From: Ehretia macrophylla
Taxonomy: Eukaryota; Streptophyta; Magnoliopsida; Boraginales; Ehretiaceae
Assembly: GCA_037974665.1 (NCBI GenBank)
Contig: CM075768.1
Span: forward strand, 7,713,501 to 7,777,500
Direction: 5' to 3'
Length of the DNA stretch: 64,000 nucleotides
In this document: positions 34,053-47,000 of the stretch, in pieces
How the letters are laid out: each line of letters starts with the position of its first letter
Position numbering within the stretch: position 1 is the stretch's first letter
Position numbers and translations under genes: made by a program
The notes under the pieces: generated by a model
Databases searched by the model: none
Seen by the model: the letters and a program-made list of their open reading frames with translations, nothing else
What the model was told of the DNA's origin: nothing

Positions 34053-36545
34053 TGTGACGCCCGAGATTTTAGCCGTACATTTATTTACTATTGCATCTAT
34101 TGTTTGCGCATTTCTTTCTGTGCCTTATTAATTGGCTTCTTTAGCTACTATCCATCCCATTTTCAAACTATATTCTATTAGTGAATTAGCATTTTTATTA
34201 AATCACATTAATTGTTAGAGGAGTGGGAAAAATGTGCAATTGAGCTAGAGGCAATAGGAGAGCTCGTTTAGAAAATGTTTTTAGTAGTTAAGTGAATAGT
34301 GTTACGTAACAAACTTAGAGATTTAAATAACTAACATTACTTTTCATCTTAGGCTCGTTTTTAAGTTAATAACGCGCATTCTAGTGACCTTTTAAATACC
34401 CAAACTTGACCCCACCTCAACTTAATCTTATATAAATCACATAAGCTCATTAAAACACACAAAAAAAAAACAAAAAAAACAATGTGCAGGAATTACTGTA
34501 GCAGGCCGAAAATACCAAAGGAGAAGGAAAAGAGCAGATTTTGCTTCAACAACCTTGCATCTTGAGCTCCTAGCTTGATCTTGGGAGGGTTTTGAGCATC
34601 CTAGGGCCTTCAACAAGCTTCCTTGTCTTCAAAAATTGTGAGGGAGATGCATTTCATTTCTTTTAAAGTTCATGCTCTTATGTTGAATTTTCTTGATTTG
34701 TTGATATTAGCTATATAACTTGTTATGAATGCTTCCTATGAGTTATTTAATGTCTCTAGAGCTAACTTTTGAGGTTTGCTAACATAGTTAATGGTTGAAT
34801 GTTGAACTTGATCAAAGAGGTGATGAATAGTGCCTAGAATTAGGGTTTTGAGAAAATTTACTAATTGGCTTGAATTGATGCCTCAATTAGGTGCTCTAGA
34901 CCTTAGGGAAGTTATTTGAAAAGCCACGTTAGGTTGAAACACTCGAATTTGAACTTAATTGCATAATAAGCTTACTTTAAAAAGGGGGTTTTATACGTTA
35001 AGCAATCCGGGCAAATTTGGGCATTGATTTGGGTATCCTTGAGCTAAGGAAGCACCTTTGGTGCTTTCGTTTCGCGAAATTGGGGTTCGGTTAGTATGGC
35101 TATAGTTCAAACCCGTTCGGGGCCTTCCCGAACTTTTGCTTCAAAAATGAGTTTTAGTGACTTTAAAGGGTACCTTTGAGCTTAATTAGGAATATAGAAA
35201 GACTAGGGTATGATTGGGAATCTCGAACCATGCTTAGGAGAAAGAAAGCTCGGCTAAAGAAAGGGGAAATGTAGTGTTTAGACATTTTAGTTGCATTTGA
35301 AACTTGTTGTGTGTTAGTAATACCTTGCATTGATTATTTAAGATGTATTTAAGTTATTTGAGTAGATTATTGGAATTAGTTGTGTTGATTGTTACTTTTG
35401 GTATCTTAAATTTAATATCGTGCATATATGCGAGGGCGGCCTACTTTGTCGTCCCTCTTACGTGTTATGTGTTATAATGATTGTTTGTGACTTGTATTGG
35501 GTTGCGCAACCTAAATCGGACATGGTAGCGTCGAGAAACACGGGCGGCGTCGGGCTTGCCGTGCTCCCTCGACTACCATGGTGCCTATTCCCTTTCTCGC
35601 TGAGGCATACTCCACTACCCCAGAGGCGTGGTTCACCTGCTGGGCATGGACCTACCTCGGGAGAAAGGGTCGTAGGATCGGGATACATCCGGAGTATCCC
35701 AATTGTTGGTGTTTGGGGTTTGCCGGCATGTTCGTGATGCTCGTGGTTCGTGGCTCGTGAATGAAGACTTGGAAGTGGAACCGTATCCTTTTTAAAAGTG
35801 ATTAATTGCTTGGCTTATTATCTTGTTGATTTACATGGCTTATATATGTTTTCTTGTGTTTGCATATCATATTGCACGTTGGCATGTTGCATCACCTCCC
35901 TCACTGGGCAACTTCGTTGCTCACTCCTCATTTAATATGTTTCAGGAGAACTTGAGGTAGACCTTCAGCTAGTAGCGGTAGTAGAAGAGGAGGAAGTGCT
36001 AGTTAAGCAATTTCTGTGACTTCTTGTGTGATAAGGTTGTCTAAAATGAGAAGCTTGCGTGGAGTTGTTGTTGATTGCCTTTTTGTGACCTTGGGGTCTT
36101 GAGTATAATTGGTGAATGTAATAATTTGTAATCTTGTATGTTGGATATAAAGTGGAATGACATGTAATAATCCATAGTAAACTTATTCTTTTGCATGTTT
36201 GTGTGATTAACAAACTTGGAAGTAGAACTTGGCTATTATTGTTTCTAATTACCTATAGTTAAAATTAGAAATGCTTTGCTTGCTTGTGTGTTATATGTAA
36301 TTGTTGTTCCAAGGCTCGGATGGCCTTGTGATCGCGGGTGGCCCATAAAAATCTTGGAGGATTGGTTGTAAGAGTTGCTGTTTGTGGATCTAGCATCATA
36401 GGTGTCTTTTGTAGGTACCAGTTAGTCCTATAAACAGGGGAGACTCCGTCTGTTTTCCCCTAAAATTTTGAGTCCGGGTTGGAATTGGGTTGTAATTAGT
36501 ATGGTTAATAGAAGTCTCGGTTCCGTGAGGAATCGGGGCGTTACA
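34053..36545 (+). mobile_element. Element G, LTR copy 2
   Basis: 2493 bp with TATA box at 34429-34436. The hairpins repeat about 3081-3083 bp downstream of those in copy 1 (the second starts at 35521). Differences from copy 1 are sparse. Confidence 0.92.
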
Positions 36546-37134
36546 GAAGTGGTATCAGAGCTTAGCTAGTTAGCTAGGCGCAAGCCGGGATAGGGTATTC
36601 GGCTTGTAGGGTAGTGGCCTTAGTGTCAATGTGTTTAGAAAGTGTATGTGCATGTCTTATGTGATAAGAGAGTTAATGTGATCAATGTGCTTATGTGATC
36701 AACATGTTTTATTTGTTGAGTGAACTAGTTGTGATTTATGTGCTTGTGTGATAAGTGAAATGGATGTGGTTAACGTGCTTAATGTGTTTATATGTTCAAT
36801 GTGTTTATGTGATTAATGCGAGCTATGTGATTAACGTGCCTTGTGTGAATTATGTGCTTTGTGTACTTGAGTGCTCGATGTGCTTTATATGACTAATGTG
36901 AGTATGTGATTAACTTGTTTTATGTGAAGTTGTTGTTTAAATGACTTAGTAGTTTATAATTTGTGTATGTGAACTTGTTGCTTATGTGACTTTACTTGTT
37001 ATAAATTACTAACGTGATCAATGTGTTTTATGTGTTAAGCATGCTTATGTGAAACAATGTGTTTTATGTATGAGGGTAACTCGCTTGTATGTGTAAGAAA
37101 TTGCGTGGACGCAATTTGTTTAAGGGGGAGAGGA
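36546..37134 (+). mobile_element. Element G, internal region 2 (589 bp, noncoding)
   Basis: PBS at 36550-36561 and polypurine tract at 37123-37134. It has the same length as region 1 and differs from it by only a few bases. Confidence 0.9.
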
Positions 37135-39628
37135 TGTGACGCCCGAGATTTTAGCCGTACATTTATTTACTGTTGCATCTATTGTTTGCGCATTTCTTTC
37201 TGTGCCTTATTAATTGGCTTCTTTAGCTACTATTCATCCCATTTTCAAACTATATTCTATTAGTGAATTAGCATTTTTATTAAATCACATTAATTGTTAG
37301 AGGAGTGTGAAAAATGTGCAATTGAGCTAGAGGCGATAGGAGAGCTCGTTTAGAAAATGTTTTTAGTAGTTAAGTGAATAGTGTTACGTAACAAACTTAG
37401 AGATTTAAATAACTAACATTACTTTTCATCTTAGGCTCGTTTTTAAGTTAATAACACGCATTCTAGTGACCTTTTAAATACCCAAACTTGACCCCACCTT
37501 AACTTAATCTTATATAAATCACATAAGCTCATTAAAACACACAAAAAAAAAAAAAAAAAACAATGTGCAGGAATTACTGTAGCAGGCCGAAAATACCAAA
37601 GGAGAAGGAAAAGAGCAGATTTTGCTTCAACATCCTTGCATCTTGAGCTCCTAGCTTGATCTTGGGAGGGTTTTGAGCTTCCTAGGGCCTTTAACAAGCT
37701 TCCTTGTCTTCAAAAATTGTGAGGGAGATGCATTTCATTTCTTTTAAAGTTCATGCTCTTATGTTGAATTTTCTTGATTTGTTGATATTAGCTATATAAC
37801 TTGTTATGAATGCTTCCTATGAGTTATTTAATGTCTCTAGAGCTAACTTTTGAGGTTTGCTAACATAGTTAATGGTTGAATGTTGAATTTGATTAAAGAG
37901 GTGATGAATAGTGCCTAGAATTAGGGTTTTGAGAAAATTTACTAATTGGCTTGAATTGATGCCTCAATTAGGTGCTCTAGACCTTAGGGAAGTTAGTTGA
38001 AAAGCCACGTTAGGTTGAAACACTCGAATTTGAACTTAATTGCATAATAAGCTTACTTTAAAAAGGGGGTTTTATACGTTAAGCAATCAGGGCAAATTTG
38101 GGCATCGATTTGGGTATCCTTGAGCTAAGGAAGCACCTTTGGTGCTTTCGTTTTGCGAAATTGGGGTTCGGTTAGTATGACTATAGTTCAAACCCGTTCG
38201 GGGCCTTCCCGAACTTTTGCTTCAAAAATGAGTTTTAGTGACTTTAAAGGGTACCTTTGAGCTTAATTAGGAATATAGAAAGACTAGGGTATGATTGGGA
38301 ATCTCGAACCATGCTTAGGAGAAAGAAAGCTCGGCTAAAGAAAGGGGAAATGTAGTGTTTAGACATTTTAGTTGCATTTGAAACTTGTTGTGTGTTAGTA
38401 ATACCTTGCATTGATTATTTAAGATGTATTTAAGTTATTTTAGTAGATTATTGGAATTAGTTGTGTTGATTGTTACTTTTGGTATCTTAAAGTTAATATC
38501 GTGCAGATAGGAGAGGGCGGCCTACTTTGTCGTCCCTCTTACGTGTTATGTGTTATAATGATTGTTTGTGACTTGGAATGGGTTGCGCAACCTAAATCGG
38601 ACATGGTAGCGTCGAGAAACACGGGCGGCGCCGGGCTTGCTGTACTCCCTCGACTACCATGGTGCCTATTCCCTTTCTCGCTGAGGCATACTCCACTACC
38701 CCAGAGGCGTGGTTCACCTGCTGGGCATGGACCTACCTCGGGAGAAAGGGTCGTAGGATCGGGATACATCCGGAGTATCCCAATTGTTGGTGTTTGGGGT
38801 TTGCCGGCATGTTCGTGATGCTCGTGGTTCGTGGCTCGTGAATGAAGACTTGGAAGTGGAACCGTATCCTTTTTAAAAGTGATTAATTGCTTGGCTTATT
38901 ATCTTGTTGATTTACATGGCTTATATATGTTTTCTTGTGTTTGCATATCATATTGCACGTTGGCATGTTGCATCACCTCCCTCACTGGGCAACTTCGTTG
39001 CTCACTCCTCATTTAATATGTTTCAGGAGAACTTGAGGTAGACCTTCAGCTAGTAGCGGTAGTAGAAGAGGAGGAAGTGCTAGTTAAGCAATTTCTGTGA
39101 CTTCTTGTGTGATAAGGTTGTCTAAAATGAGAAGCTTGCGTGGAGTTGTTGTTGATTGCCTTTTTGTGACCTTGGGGTCTTGAGTATAATTGGTGAATGT
39201 AATAATTTGTAATCTTGTATGTTGGATATAAAGTGGAATGACATATAATAATCCATAGTAAACTTATTCTTTTGCATGCTTGTGTGATTAACAAACTTGG
39301 AAGTAGAACTTGGCTATTGTTGTATCTAACTATCTATAGTTAAAATTAGAAATGTTTTGCTTGCATGTGTGTTATATGCAATTGTTGTTCCATGGCTCGG
39401 ATGGCCTTGTGATCGCGGGTGGCCTATAAAAATCTTAGAGGATTGGTTGTAAGAGTTGCTGTTTGTGGATCTAGCATCATGGGTGTCTTTGTGCAGGTAC
39501 CAGTTTAGTCCTATAAACAGGGGAGACTCCGTCTGTTTTCCCCTAAAATTTTGAGTCCGGGTTGGAATTGGGTTGTGATTAGTATGGTTAATAGAAGTCT
39601 TGGTTCCGTGAGGAATCGGGGCGTTACA
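37135..39628 (+). mobile_element. Element G, LTR copy 3
   Basis: 2494 bp with TATA box at 37511-37518. It carries slightly more private changes than copies 1 and 2 (for example GTGCAGATAGGAGAGGG near 38500, where the others read GTGCATATATGCGAGGG). It ends GGGGCGTTACA at 39628. Confidence 0.92.
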
Positions 39629-39636
39629 ACACCTTA

Positions 39637-40730
39637 TTATAACATTTACACCAGCACATGCGAAAGAACAACAACTCACAGACTGCTGCCTTATTTCAAT
39701 AACAATCACCCTTGCAAACAGACATAAGCTACATAATATAGGATATAAATTATTTAAACTTTATCAAGTTTGAAATTTATTAGGAAACATTTTTTTGAAC
39801 TTTTATCAAGTTTAAAATTTCTCCCAAATTTACACGTGTTGTAATTTGTAATATCCTAATCCTGCCTAATTTGTTAAACACATCTACTTAAAATACATTA
39901 TGTATAGTGACAAAAATAGCTTTAACAAATGCATTAAACTAAATGACAATAAAAAAAACCCACTAAACTAGAATATTGGGTTGTGCATGATGGGTTTTTA
40001 TTGACTTATGATCATGCTTGAGAGTTATATATCTCTATAAATGACGTTGTTTGGATTATTAGAAGAGTTAATATTGACTCGTTAATGAAAAACATGAGAA
40101 ATAGTGAAAGAGAGGAAATAGGTGTGCCCCTATATATTATAAAGAAAAAGGGTGGTTAGGTAGCGAATTTTCAACAAGAAAATCTAGTTACCTCGTTTGA
40201 GAAAATTTTGCTTACAATTTTAAACAAGTTCTAACATGAAGAGTTAAATTGTATATGTGAAAATAAGTTTTAAAATCAATTCTATTACATTCAAGATCAT
40301 GGTACATTTTTTTTATTGAGTAAATATTTAAATAACCTCTTAACTTTAAACTTTGTATCTTTTGGTCAATTCTAATTTAGTATCCTGTTAGTTCTCCTCT
40401 ATTTCATACATTTTCAATAAGAAATTGTGTGAACAACATGTGCTAAACAACCAAAAATATATCCATATGCTTTGTTACTTGGGGGATTTTTTTTTTTTTT
40501 TTATATATACCAAAAAACAAAATAAAGGACAAATAGAGTGTGAAATCAGAAATCAAAAGGTACAAAAGAAAATATAAGAGACCAAAATATCATTTTTTGA
40601 AAAGTTAAAATACTATTTCTGAAACCTGAGTTTCCTTTTTTTTTTTTTTGAATTGTGTACAAATTTTCCAAGCCAAAAAAAAAAAAAAACAGAGAAAATA
40701 CATATTTTGATCATGCAAATTTTGGTAAGT
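39637..40730. other. Host intergenic DNA upstream of the WSS1B-like gene
   Basis: No gene is seen. The first 54 bp continue the promoter-like segment that was split by elements A and G. The rest is AT-rich, with long A/T runs at about 40490-40502, 40636-40649 and 40677-40690. Confidence 0.6.
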
Positions 40731-40748
40731 AGACTCTTTGCTGACTTG

Positions 40749-41352
40749 CTGTATTCCATCTGAATGCTCTTGATGGTAGAGCTACAAATACTCAAGCTAC
40801 ACTCTCAGTACAACCATTTATCCATCCTATTTGGCATCCTCCCCCCTCATACACTCTAAAATTTAATTGCGATGCATCTTTTACAGATATCTCTAAACTT
40901 TCAGTTATCGCTACAGTTTGCAGAGACTCTACAGGGCGCATTCTTGGTGGAAGGGCCGCCTAAATCTAAGGCTTAGCTTGCGAACTGGCGTACTCTCTTA
41001 TCATTTATGATCGAATACCACATGCTATTATTGAATCTGATACTACTAAGGTGGTTTTTGCACTCTAGATTCCTCAACTTTCTGATTGGAGACTTTCTCC
41101 GATTATTCAGAATTATTTATCTTTCCTATCCTTTAACACTGGTTATACATTCTGGTATGTGTCGTGACAGGCCAGCTGTGTGACAGATTGGATTGCGAAA
41201 GTAATTAGAGTAAGCACAATTTCTTTTGACTGGACTTGTAATATTCTATTACTCTTACTGTATTTGTGCATGACGATGTAGATGCCGCTGGGATCAGATG
41301 ATTTTGATGTACTAAATGAAAGCAACTCATTCACACAAAAAAAAAAAAAAAA
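40749..41352 (+). mobile_element. 5'-truncated L1-type LINE carrying an RNase H domain
   Basis: AGACTCTTTGCTGACTTG occurs at 40731-40748 and again at 41353-41370, an 18-bp TSD. The insert ends in a poly-A tail (41339-41352). Its + strand encodes a decayed plant L1 RNase H: SYTLKFNCDASFTD, VCRDSTGRILGGRAA, ACELAYSLI, IIESDT, then NYLSFLSFNTGYTFWYV and CVTDWIAKV. Stops lie near 40963, 40972 and 41066. Only the last 600 bp of a LINE were copied. Confidence 0.93.
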
Positions 41353-41394
41353 AGACTCTTTGCTGACTTGGCCTAAAAAAAAAAACAATGGTAA

Positions 41395-41729
41395 GGCTAT
41401 TCTCAATGGAGTCTCTAAAATATAAATTTTTTTTAATTTGGGTATTTTTAGAGACCTCAGTCTCTAAAAATAATACTATTCATGACAAAAGTACGTAAAA
41501 TCCACCACTTTTGACTTAAAAGATACCAATATAGAAATCCAGTCTCTATTTTTTTCAATAAATTTGTAAAATAAAATAGAGAATGAGTCTCTATTTTAAC
41601 ATTTTTTAAATTAAAAGTGGTAGACTCTATGTACTTTTATCATAAATAATATTATTTTTAGAAATTAAAATCTCTAAAAATATCTAAATTAAAAAAAAAT
41701 TATATTTAAACACTCCATTAAATATGCCC
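41395..41729. mobile_element. MITE (335 bp) in the WSS1B-like upstream region
   Basis: The two halves are long imperfect inverted repeats of about 125 bp (left GGCTATTCTCAATGGAGT, right complement GGGCATATTTAATGGAGTG). They share TTTTTAGAGA...TCTCTAAAAATAATA blocks. TAA flanks both sides (41392-41394 and 41730-41732), which fits a PIF/Harbinger (Tourist-like) MITE. Its transcript could fold into a long hairpin. It ends about 190 bp before the TATA box. Confidence 0.85.
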
Positions 41730-41732
41730 TAA

Positions 41733-41950
41733 GTAGATCGCTTTCTCAATCCCAACCGTTGAAGAGGAAGATCAACCTGGTCAGCATACGGCTGCCCACC
41801 TTCTGGACTCCTCCTTATTACAGTTTACGTCAGCATATGCGCAAGAACAACAACTCACCGACCGCTCATGATAGCATCCACACGCCTTCCACACTATGAT
41901 ACGCCGCCTCCCTATCAATATATATATAGACCGCATTTCTTGTTCTTCTC
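41733..41950 (+). promoter_or_regulatory. Promoter region of the WSS1B-like gene
   Basis: A TATA box (ATATATATA) at 41919-41928 is preceded by GC-richer DNA with a TACGTCA-like TTTACGTCAGC at 41823-41833 and GATACGCCGCC near 41899. Transcription probably starts near 41950. The segment 41801-41868 resembles the split segment at 10351-10363 plus 39637-39690. Confidence 0.6.
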
Positions 41951-42022
41951 AAATTTGATAGCCAAAACATTTTTCATTGTGTGCAATCATATCACTCTTT
42001 ATCAAACAGAGCAAAATTTCAG
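41950..42022 (+). other. 5' UTR exon 1 of the WSS1B-like gene
   Basis: The exon has no ATG in frame with the protein and ends TTTCAG at 42022, followed by the donor GTAAAATT. The acceptor TTCCATGGCAG ends at 44063, so intron 1 is about 2.0 kb and lies in the 5' UTR. A (TG)n(TA)n microsatellite lies inside the intron at 42409-42452. Start position is inferred from the TATA box only. Confidence 0.55.
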
Positions 42023-42408
42023 GTAAAATTTTCAGAATATTTTATTGTTGATCTTTATTGATTAATCTTTACCTCGTCTTATTATAATTCAGTGATTAAA
42101 TTGAAAAATTCCTTTGTCTTTTTTGAAATTTTTTGGCTTTAAACATTACTATCAGAATTATGGCTTTTAAACTGATTTTAGGGGGCTAATTTAATATATA
42201 TGCTTACATACATATATATGACGTGTTATCTTTGAGTTGAATAATTGCTATGTGAATTTTGTAGCATTTGGTAATTAAGAAATTTGATTTTTTCGGGAAA
42301 TCTTTTTGTGTAGAATTACTATCAGAATTGCTATGTGAATAGTTGCAATTCCTTTTCAAGTATAAAAAAAAAAAAATTGTTCTTCCTCTTATTGCTCTTT
42401 CACTTTAC

Positions 42409-42415
42409 GTGCGCG

Positions 42416-42452
<37 letters not shown>
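42409..42452. repeat. Compound microsatellite (GT/GC)n(TA)n
   Basis: GTGCGCGCGTGTGTGTATAT runs into about 13 TA units. Such a tract is likely to vary in length between individuals. Confidence 0.9.
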
Positions 42453-42455
<3 letters not shown>

Positions 42456-44066
42456 CTAAATTGCGTCACCGAGGCCCAGTATTTCCATAGTATATATAGT
42501 TATACACATGAGCTGCAGAAAAACAACACACTAAAAAGTAGTTCAGTATTTTGCAGTTATCGTTCTTAAGCAAGTCAATGCTATGTGTGTTGTCTACGAA
42601 AAAATGGAGCCTTATCGTGTAATCAGTGCAAGTATACCTTAATGCTTTGGGATAATAAGCAACTCAAACCTGAAACAGCTTAAAGAAGTTAGTCTTAAGA
42701 TTCAAAAGGCCTAGAAGGTCGTTTGATAAATCACCTTGACATGGGATTCTATACGAACAAATCCAGCTATTTTGAGGATTGGATAATGTTTCTTGCTTGT
42801 TTGAATAGCTGAAAGAGGCTTCTTGTTACTGATTTTGAGGTTAGAATTGGATGTTGTTTTGGGATTGAATTTCGGGATGTTACAGTGACCTTTGAATTGA
42901 GAAAGGTTAGTAAATAACTTTTCTTGGAGGCTTGTCAAGTGTGGATTTGGTAACTTGAAGCCTAAGCCTTTGGAACTCGTATCCATAAGCGTGAATTTAG
43001 TCTATAGAACGGCCCGGGCGATTGTTTACCAAAAACACAGGTCTCTGCGATAGTACTTGGTGGGCTCAACTTTTGGGTAAAGGTTTGATTGTTTACATAC
43101 TGCTGATAGTAACCCGAAAATGGCCATTTAAGAGGTGATAGAGAGTGAGAGGTCCTGATGAAATACTTAAGATTTCATAACAACATGTTTGTTACTGCTG
43201 ATGGAAGGGAAAATAGAGAGGAAGTATTGTACATTTGCTTGATAGGGAATGAAAATTAAAAGGAGAGTGGAATTTTCACTGCTTTGGGTTGACATTTCTA
43301 TTTTCCATTCATAGATAGATTGAAGGAATGAAATGATTGCATGCCTTTCCCATTATTGGATTTGCTCTTTCATCTACTGTACTCAAGAAAGTTCTTTTAT
43401 TTCAGTTTAAAGTGTGATTTGCCTCATGTTAGTTGAAAGAGATGTTCTGCTCATATTCAAAAGTTGACACTATGGGGATTAAGTGCTCGATGACAGCAAA
43501 AATGCCAAAATGCAAGTACTAAATGTGAGAGATGGGTTGTTTTGCATTTATGAAATCTTGTGAATCTGACTTATGATAGAACATCTATACAATTTTTAGA
43601 CGAAAATTTTCAAGATATTCTAAGCACCGTACTTAATGGTGTATTCATAGCTGTATGCACATATTCTTGTGAATGGTCATAAGTTGAAGACTTAATGTTA
43701 GAAGAAGACCTATAATGATTTATGTCGTACATCATCCTGATACATAACAATGAAAAAGTTCTTCTCATCTTGCAGTGAATCAATTTTCATGTTCATGTTT
43801 AAACATGTATTAGGATTTACTTCAAGGAAATTTTGTGATAGGAAGTTGTATATTCTTTGAAAAGTGTCTTTGAGAATTATCTTTAATGCATTTAAGCACC
43901 TAAGACAATAGTTCTGCTTATTTATTGATTAGTCTTTAGTTCTTTTGGAGAGAATGATCATTTATGCATGTTTCAAGTATACTACATTAGTTTAGACCTA
44001 TCACACCTTTATTTATTTATTGTATTTTTACATCCTATTTATATTTGGCATTTTCCATGGCAGACC

Positions 44067-47000
44067 ATGCAGCAAGAAGGTGTCATGAGCTTTTCTGTTA
44101 TATGGAGGGGAAAGAAGTTTGTTCTGGAGATGAATCCTAGTGCTACTCTAAAAGAATTGGGAAATGAATTACAAAAGCAAACCAATGTCAGAACTGATAC
44201 TATGCGACTGATTGTTTCTACGCATAAAAATTCGAAAATGCTTTACCCTTTTGCTGAAGAGCACTCTTGTCTTAGCTTGGAGGCAGCATCCATCCTTGAG
44301 GTTCCACAACTTTACATTTGTTCAACAATATAGCAATAACTTTGTGATGTCAATTTCTTAATATGCTCTTAACTCAAATAATCTTTGGAAAGTGTACATA
44401 CTTGGAATCTGCAAGCATGACAAATTGAGTTCTCCATAGCTTTTGCTTCTTTTCTGTTTACTGATGGAATAGTTCTAGAAAATTGTCTTCCTCAAGTATT
44501 GTTGATGTCTGAAATTTTTTTGCTAAGGTGACTTCCACTCACTTTGATAATTATGGTATCTGTAAATCAATACACTACAAGAAAGTGAGAGTCCTAAATG
44601 GCTTCATGCTGTTGTTGCACATGTCTTTACTTTTGACGGTAATTTCCCCTCTATCGTCCAACCGCTGCCACTCTCTTCTCCTCTCTGCATCTAACTTGTA
44701 CCCCATTTGGTGGAAAAGCATCTGAAGAAATAATGTCTTTCTTATTCAAAAATTCATTATCTTAACTTTATGAGATGAATTTTTTTTGCTTTTCCACATT
44801 TTCATTAAATTTTCATCTTTGGCACATGCATCGTGAGTGCAGCAGTAGCTACTTATAATTATAAATGATGATGATTGCCTGCCTCTGTGTCTAAACATTT
44901 ACTTTGGGATTTGTGAAGCACAATTTTGTTAGCAAACTTTCTGATCTCTGATGATGCCTACCTTCCTATTCTCTGCTGAAAGTATTTTATCTTTAGTAGA
45001 AGTGAGTCTTTTGTTTTGTCATATCGATATAGGGAATTTGTTTTGTGAGAATAACAGCAATTTGAAGTGAAGTTTCATCGAGTAACCTCGATGATCTCTT
45101 AGAATTTTACCCCCTTCTTTCCAAATTGAATATGGTACTTTTTATTTTGCGGCACCTTAAAATGATCTTCAGATACAGTGTCCCATAGTACAAGACTGAA
45201 GATCATTTTTTCGAGGAAAAAAAGAAAATTGTTCTTCAGTCTTGTACTATGGGACACTGTATCTGTTAGAGTTCCAACTCTTTATCTTTTTTTGGATGAT
45301 TCAGTGAATTTTATTGCCAAAAACAAACACAATAACAAGGACATTGGGAACCAATTACATGAAGGGTCACAGACCATACAATCGTAAAAAAATTATGACA
45401 GTTGAAAGAGAATCAAATGAACAGACGATAAAAACAAAAAAAAACAAGAAAGAAAAGGTAAAAACAGTTAAGTAAGCCAAACAGCCCGTGTGTCTGGCGG
45501 AGCCAGTTTTCCATTAACAAAATCTTGAATATCTTGGGAAAGCTTGCTCAACACTGTTTTTCCGTCTTTCTTGTTCTGAAACTTTGAGGGTTCTCCCCTC
45601 TCCATGTTTTGAAACGCTGGTAAAAATTTACTTTGAGTACACGGTGCCAACTTTTTGCGAGATGCATTAATCGGAGGGACCGAGATAAGTTTGCTTTCGC
45701 TGTTAACCACAGCAGGTAATTCAACCTTGTCAATGTTGGTAGTGACAATTCCTTGGACCTGTTCATCTGGACTTAAAACCTCAAACTGGTTGTTACTCTG
45801 TCCTTTGGCCTGACCTGTTCATCTGAACTTAAAACCTCAGAATTGAATATCATCTGTTATTTTCGTTATGAGCCAGCTAATGTTTTGCTCCTCTAAAACA
45901 CTCCAGGAGGATGCTTTAGATGAACTTGAAAAAAATATGTCGGGGAAAATTTATCTTGCTTTTTGTTTTCAGGGAAAATCTATTAGGATGATGGGAGTGC
46001 CTCAAGATGAGGTGGATGAAGTGCTACGAAATGCAAAAGTAGACCACAGAATAGCTGGATTTGATGAAGAGGAAAAAAGAATGCGGAAGAGGATGTTACA
46101 GGGGCAACAACTACTGCAACTTCCGCGAGGAACTTATATCTTCTGTGATTTTCAGACACTTCATATTCCAGGAATAGAGGTATTGCTTATTAGTAACTTT
46201 ACTACATTATTTTTGTGGTCTTCGCCACCAATCTTCACTTCTTCATTCTTCTAATGTCAAAGTACAAGAGAGACTTCTGCTTTCTAGGTTAGAATCCTCA
46301 AAGCTGGAAGAAACCCATTAGGAAGAATGGTGATAATTTTGTAGTCATGGGTTTACTCTGCAATGATGAAGCTGAAATCTTTGAAGATGAGATTTAACTA
46401 GAGATGAAATATTTTGGTGGTTAGACATATTCACAATGAATCTGACATTTTATGTGCATGTTTAAGTGATAGAGGAATAAGCTAATGATTCATTTCTTGG
46501 CTGCTTTATGGCCTTGACAATATTCTTAGCAAGTTGGTTTTGTATCTTGTATCTTTTTGGCATAACTGGAAGAGAGTGTAGTTCACACCAAGATATGATG
46601 GTATTTTCTGTGTTGTATGAAAAACAGAACTAGTATTTCCATTGAGATAGAAAAACCCCACTTGATGATTGATTATTCAGGTAATTATGGTTTGAGTGAG
46701 ACCTTGCAGGACTCAGGCATATGCATGTGGTTTCCTTTATTTAGGTTTCTTTTTTCTTCTGTGTGCATGTTGGGGTTGCATTGGGCTGTGAGGTGTCATG
46801 TGGAGAAATTTGATTATATTAGCCTTCTGTGGATTGTTTACTGACCTAGTTGTGGCATTGTTGTAGTTGAATCCTCCTGCTTCAGAGGCTTTAAAATTGA
46901 TGCATAGACTTGCTGCAGATCCAGGAATCGTGGCAATTATGAATAAGGTATTGTCGGGCAATATTTTTCTGCTAGAGGAACAATAATGTAATATTGTGCA

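Larger units (their letters stand above)
30972..39628 (+). mobile_element. Element G: non-autonomous LTR element in LTR-int-LTR-int-LTR form
   Basis: Three LTR copies of about 2.5 kb are separated by two noncoding internal regions of 589 bp. The period is 3081-3082 bp. ACACC flanks the whole block (30967-30971 and 39629-39633), so it stands as one insertion event. LTRs start TGTGACGCCCGAG and end GGGGCGTTACA. Each internal region has a PBS and a polypurine tract but no gag or pol. The copies differ only by scattered single bases and poly-A length, so they are recent. The structure fits homologous recombination between LTRs of two copies, or a tandem cDNA joined before insertion. Movement would need proteins from an autonomous gypsy element. 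Confidence 0.93.
44301..45972 (+). other. Intron between coding exons 1 and 2 (1672 bp)
   Basis: Donor GAG|GTTCCA, acceptor TTGTTTTCAG|GG. It holds a perfect 32-bp inverted repeat (45171-45264) and a LINE-3'-end-like block on the minus strand (about 45283-45790). Confidence 0.8.

Noticed and set aside
30972..39628. Tandem 3.08-kb units as a gene cluster or satellite array
   Set aside because: PBS, polypurine tracts, TG...CA ends and a single 5-bp TSD show an LTR element.
42711..42986. 91-codon minus-strand ORF in the 5' UTR intron
   Set aside because: No domain, no context, and it is antisense within an intron.
45171..45264. microRNA precursor
   Set aside because: The arms are perfectly complementary over 32 bp, unlike most plant miRNA precursors, and no expression evidence exists. 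Kept only as an inverted repeat.
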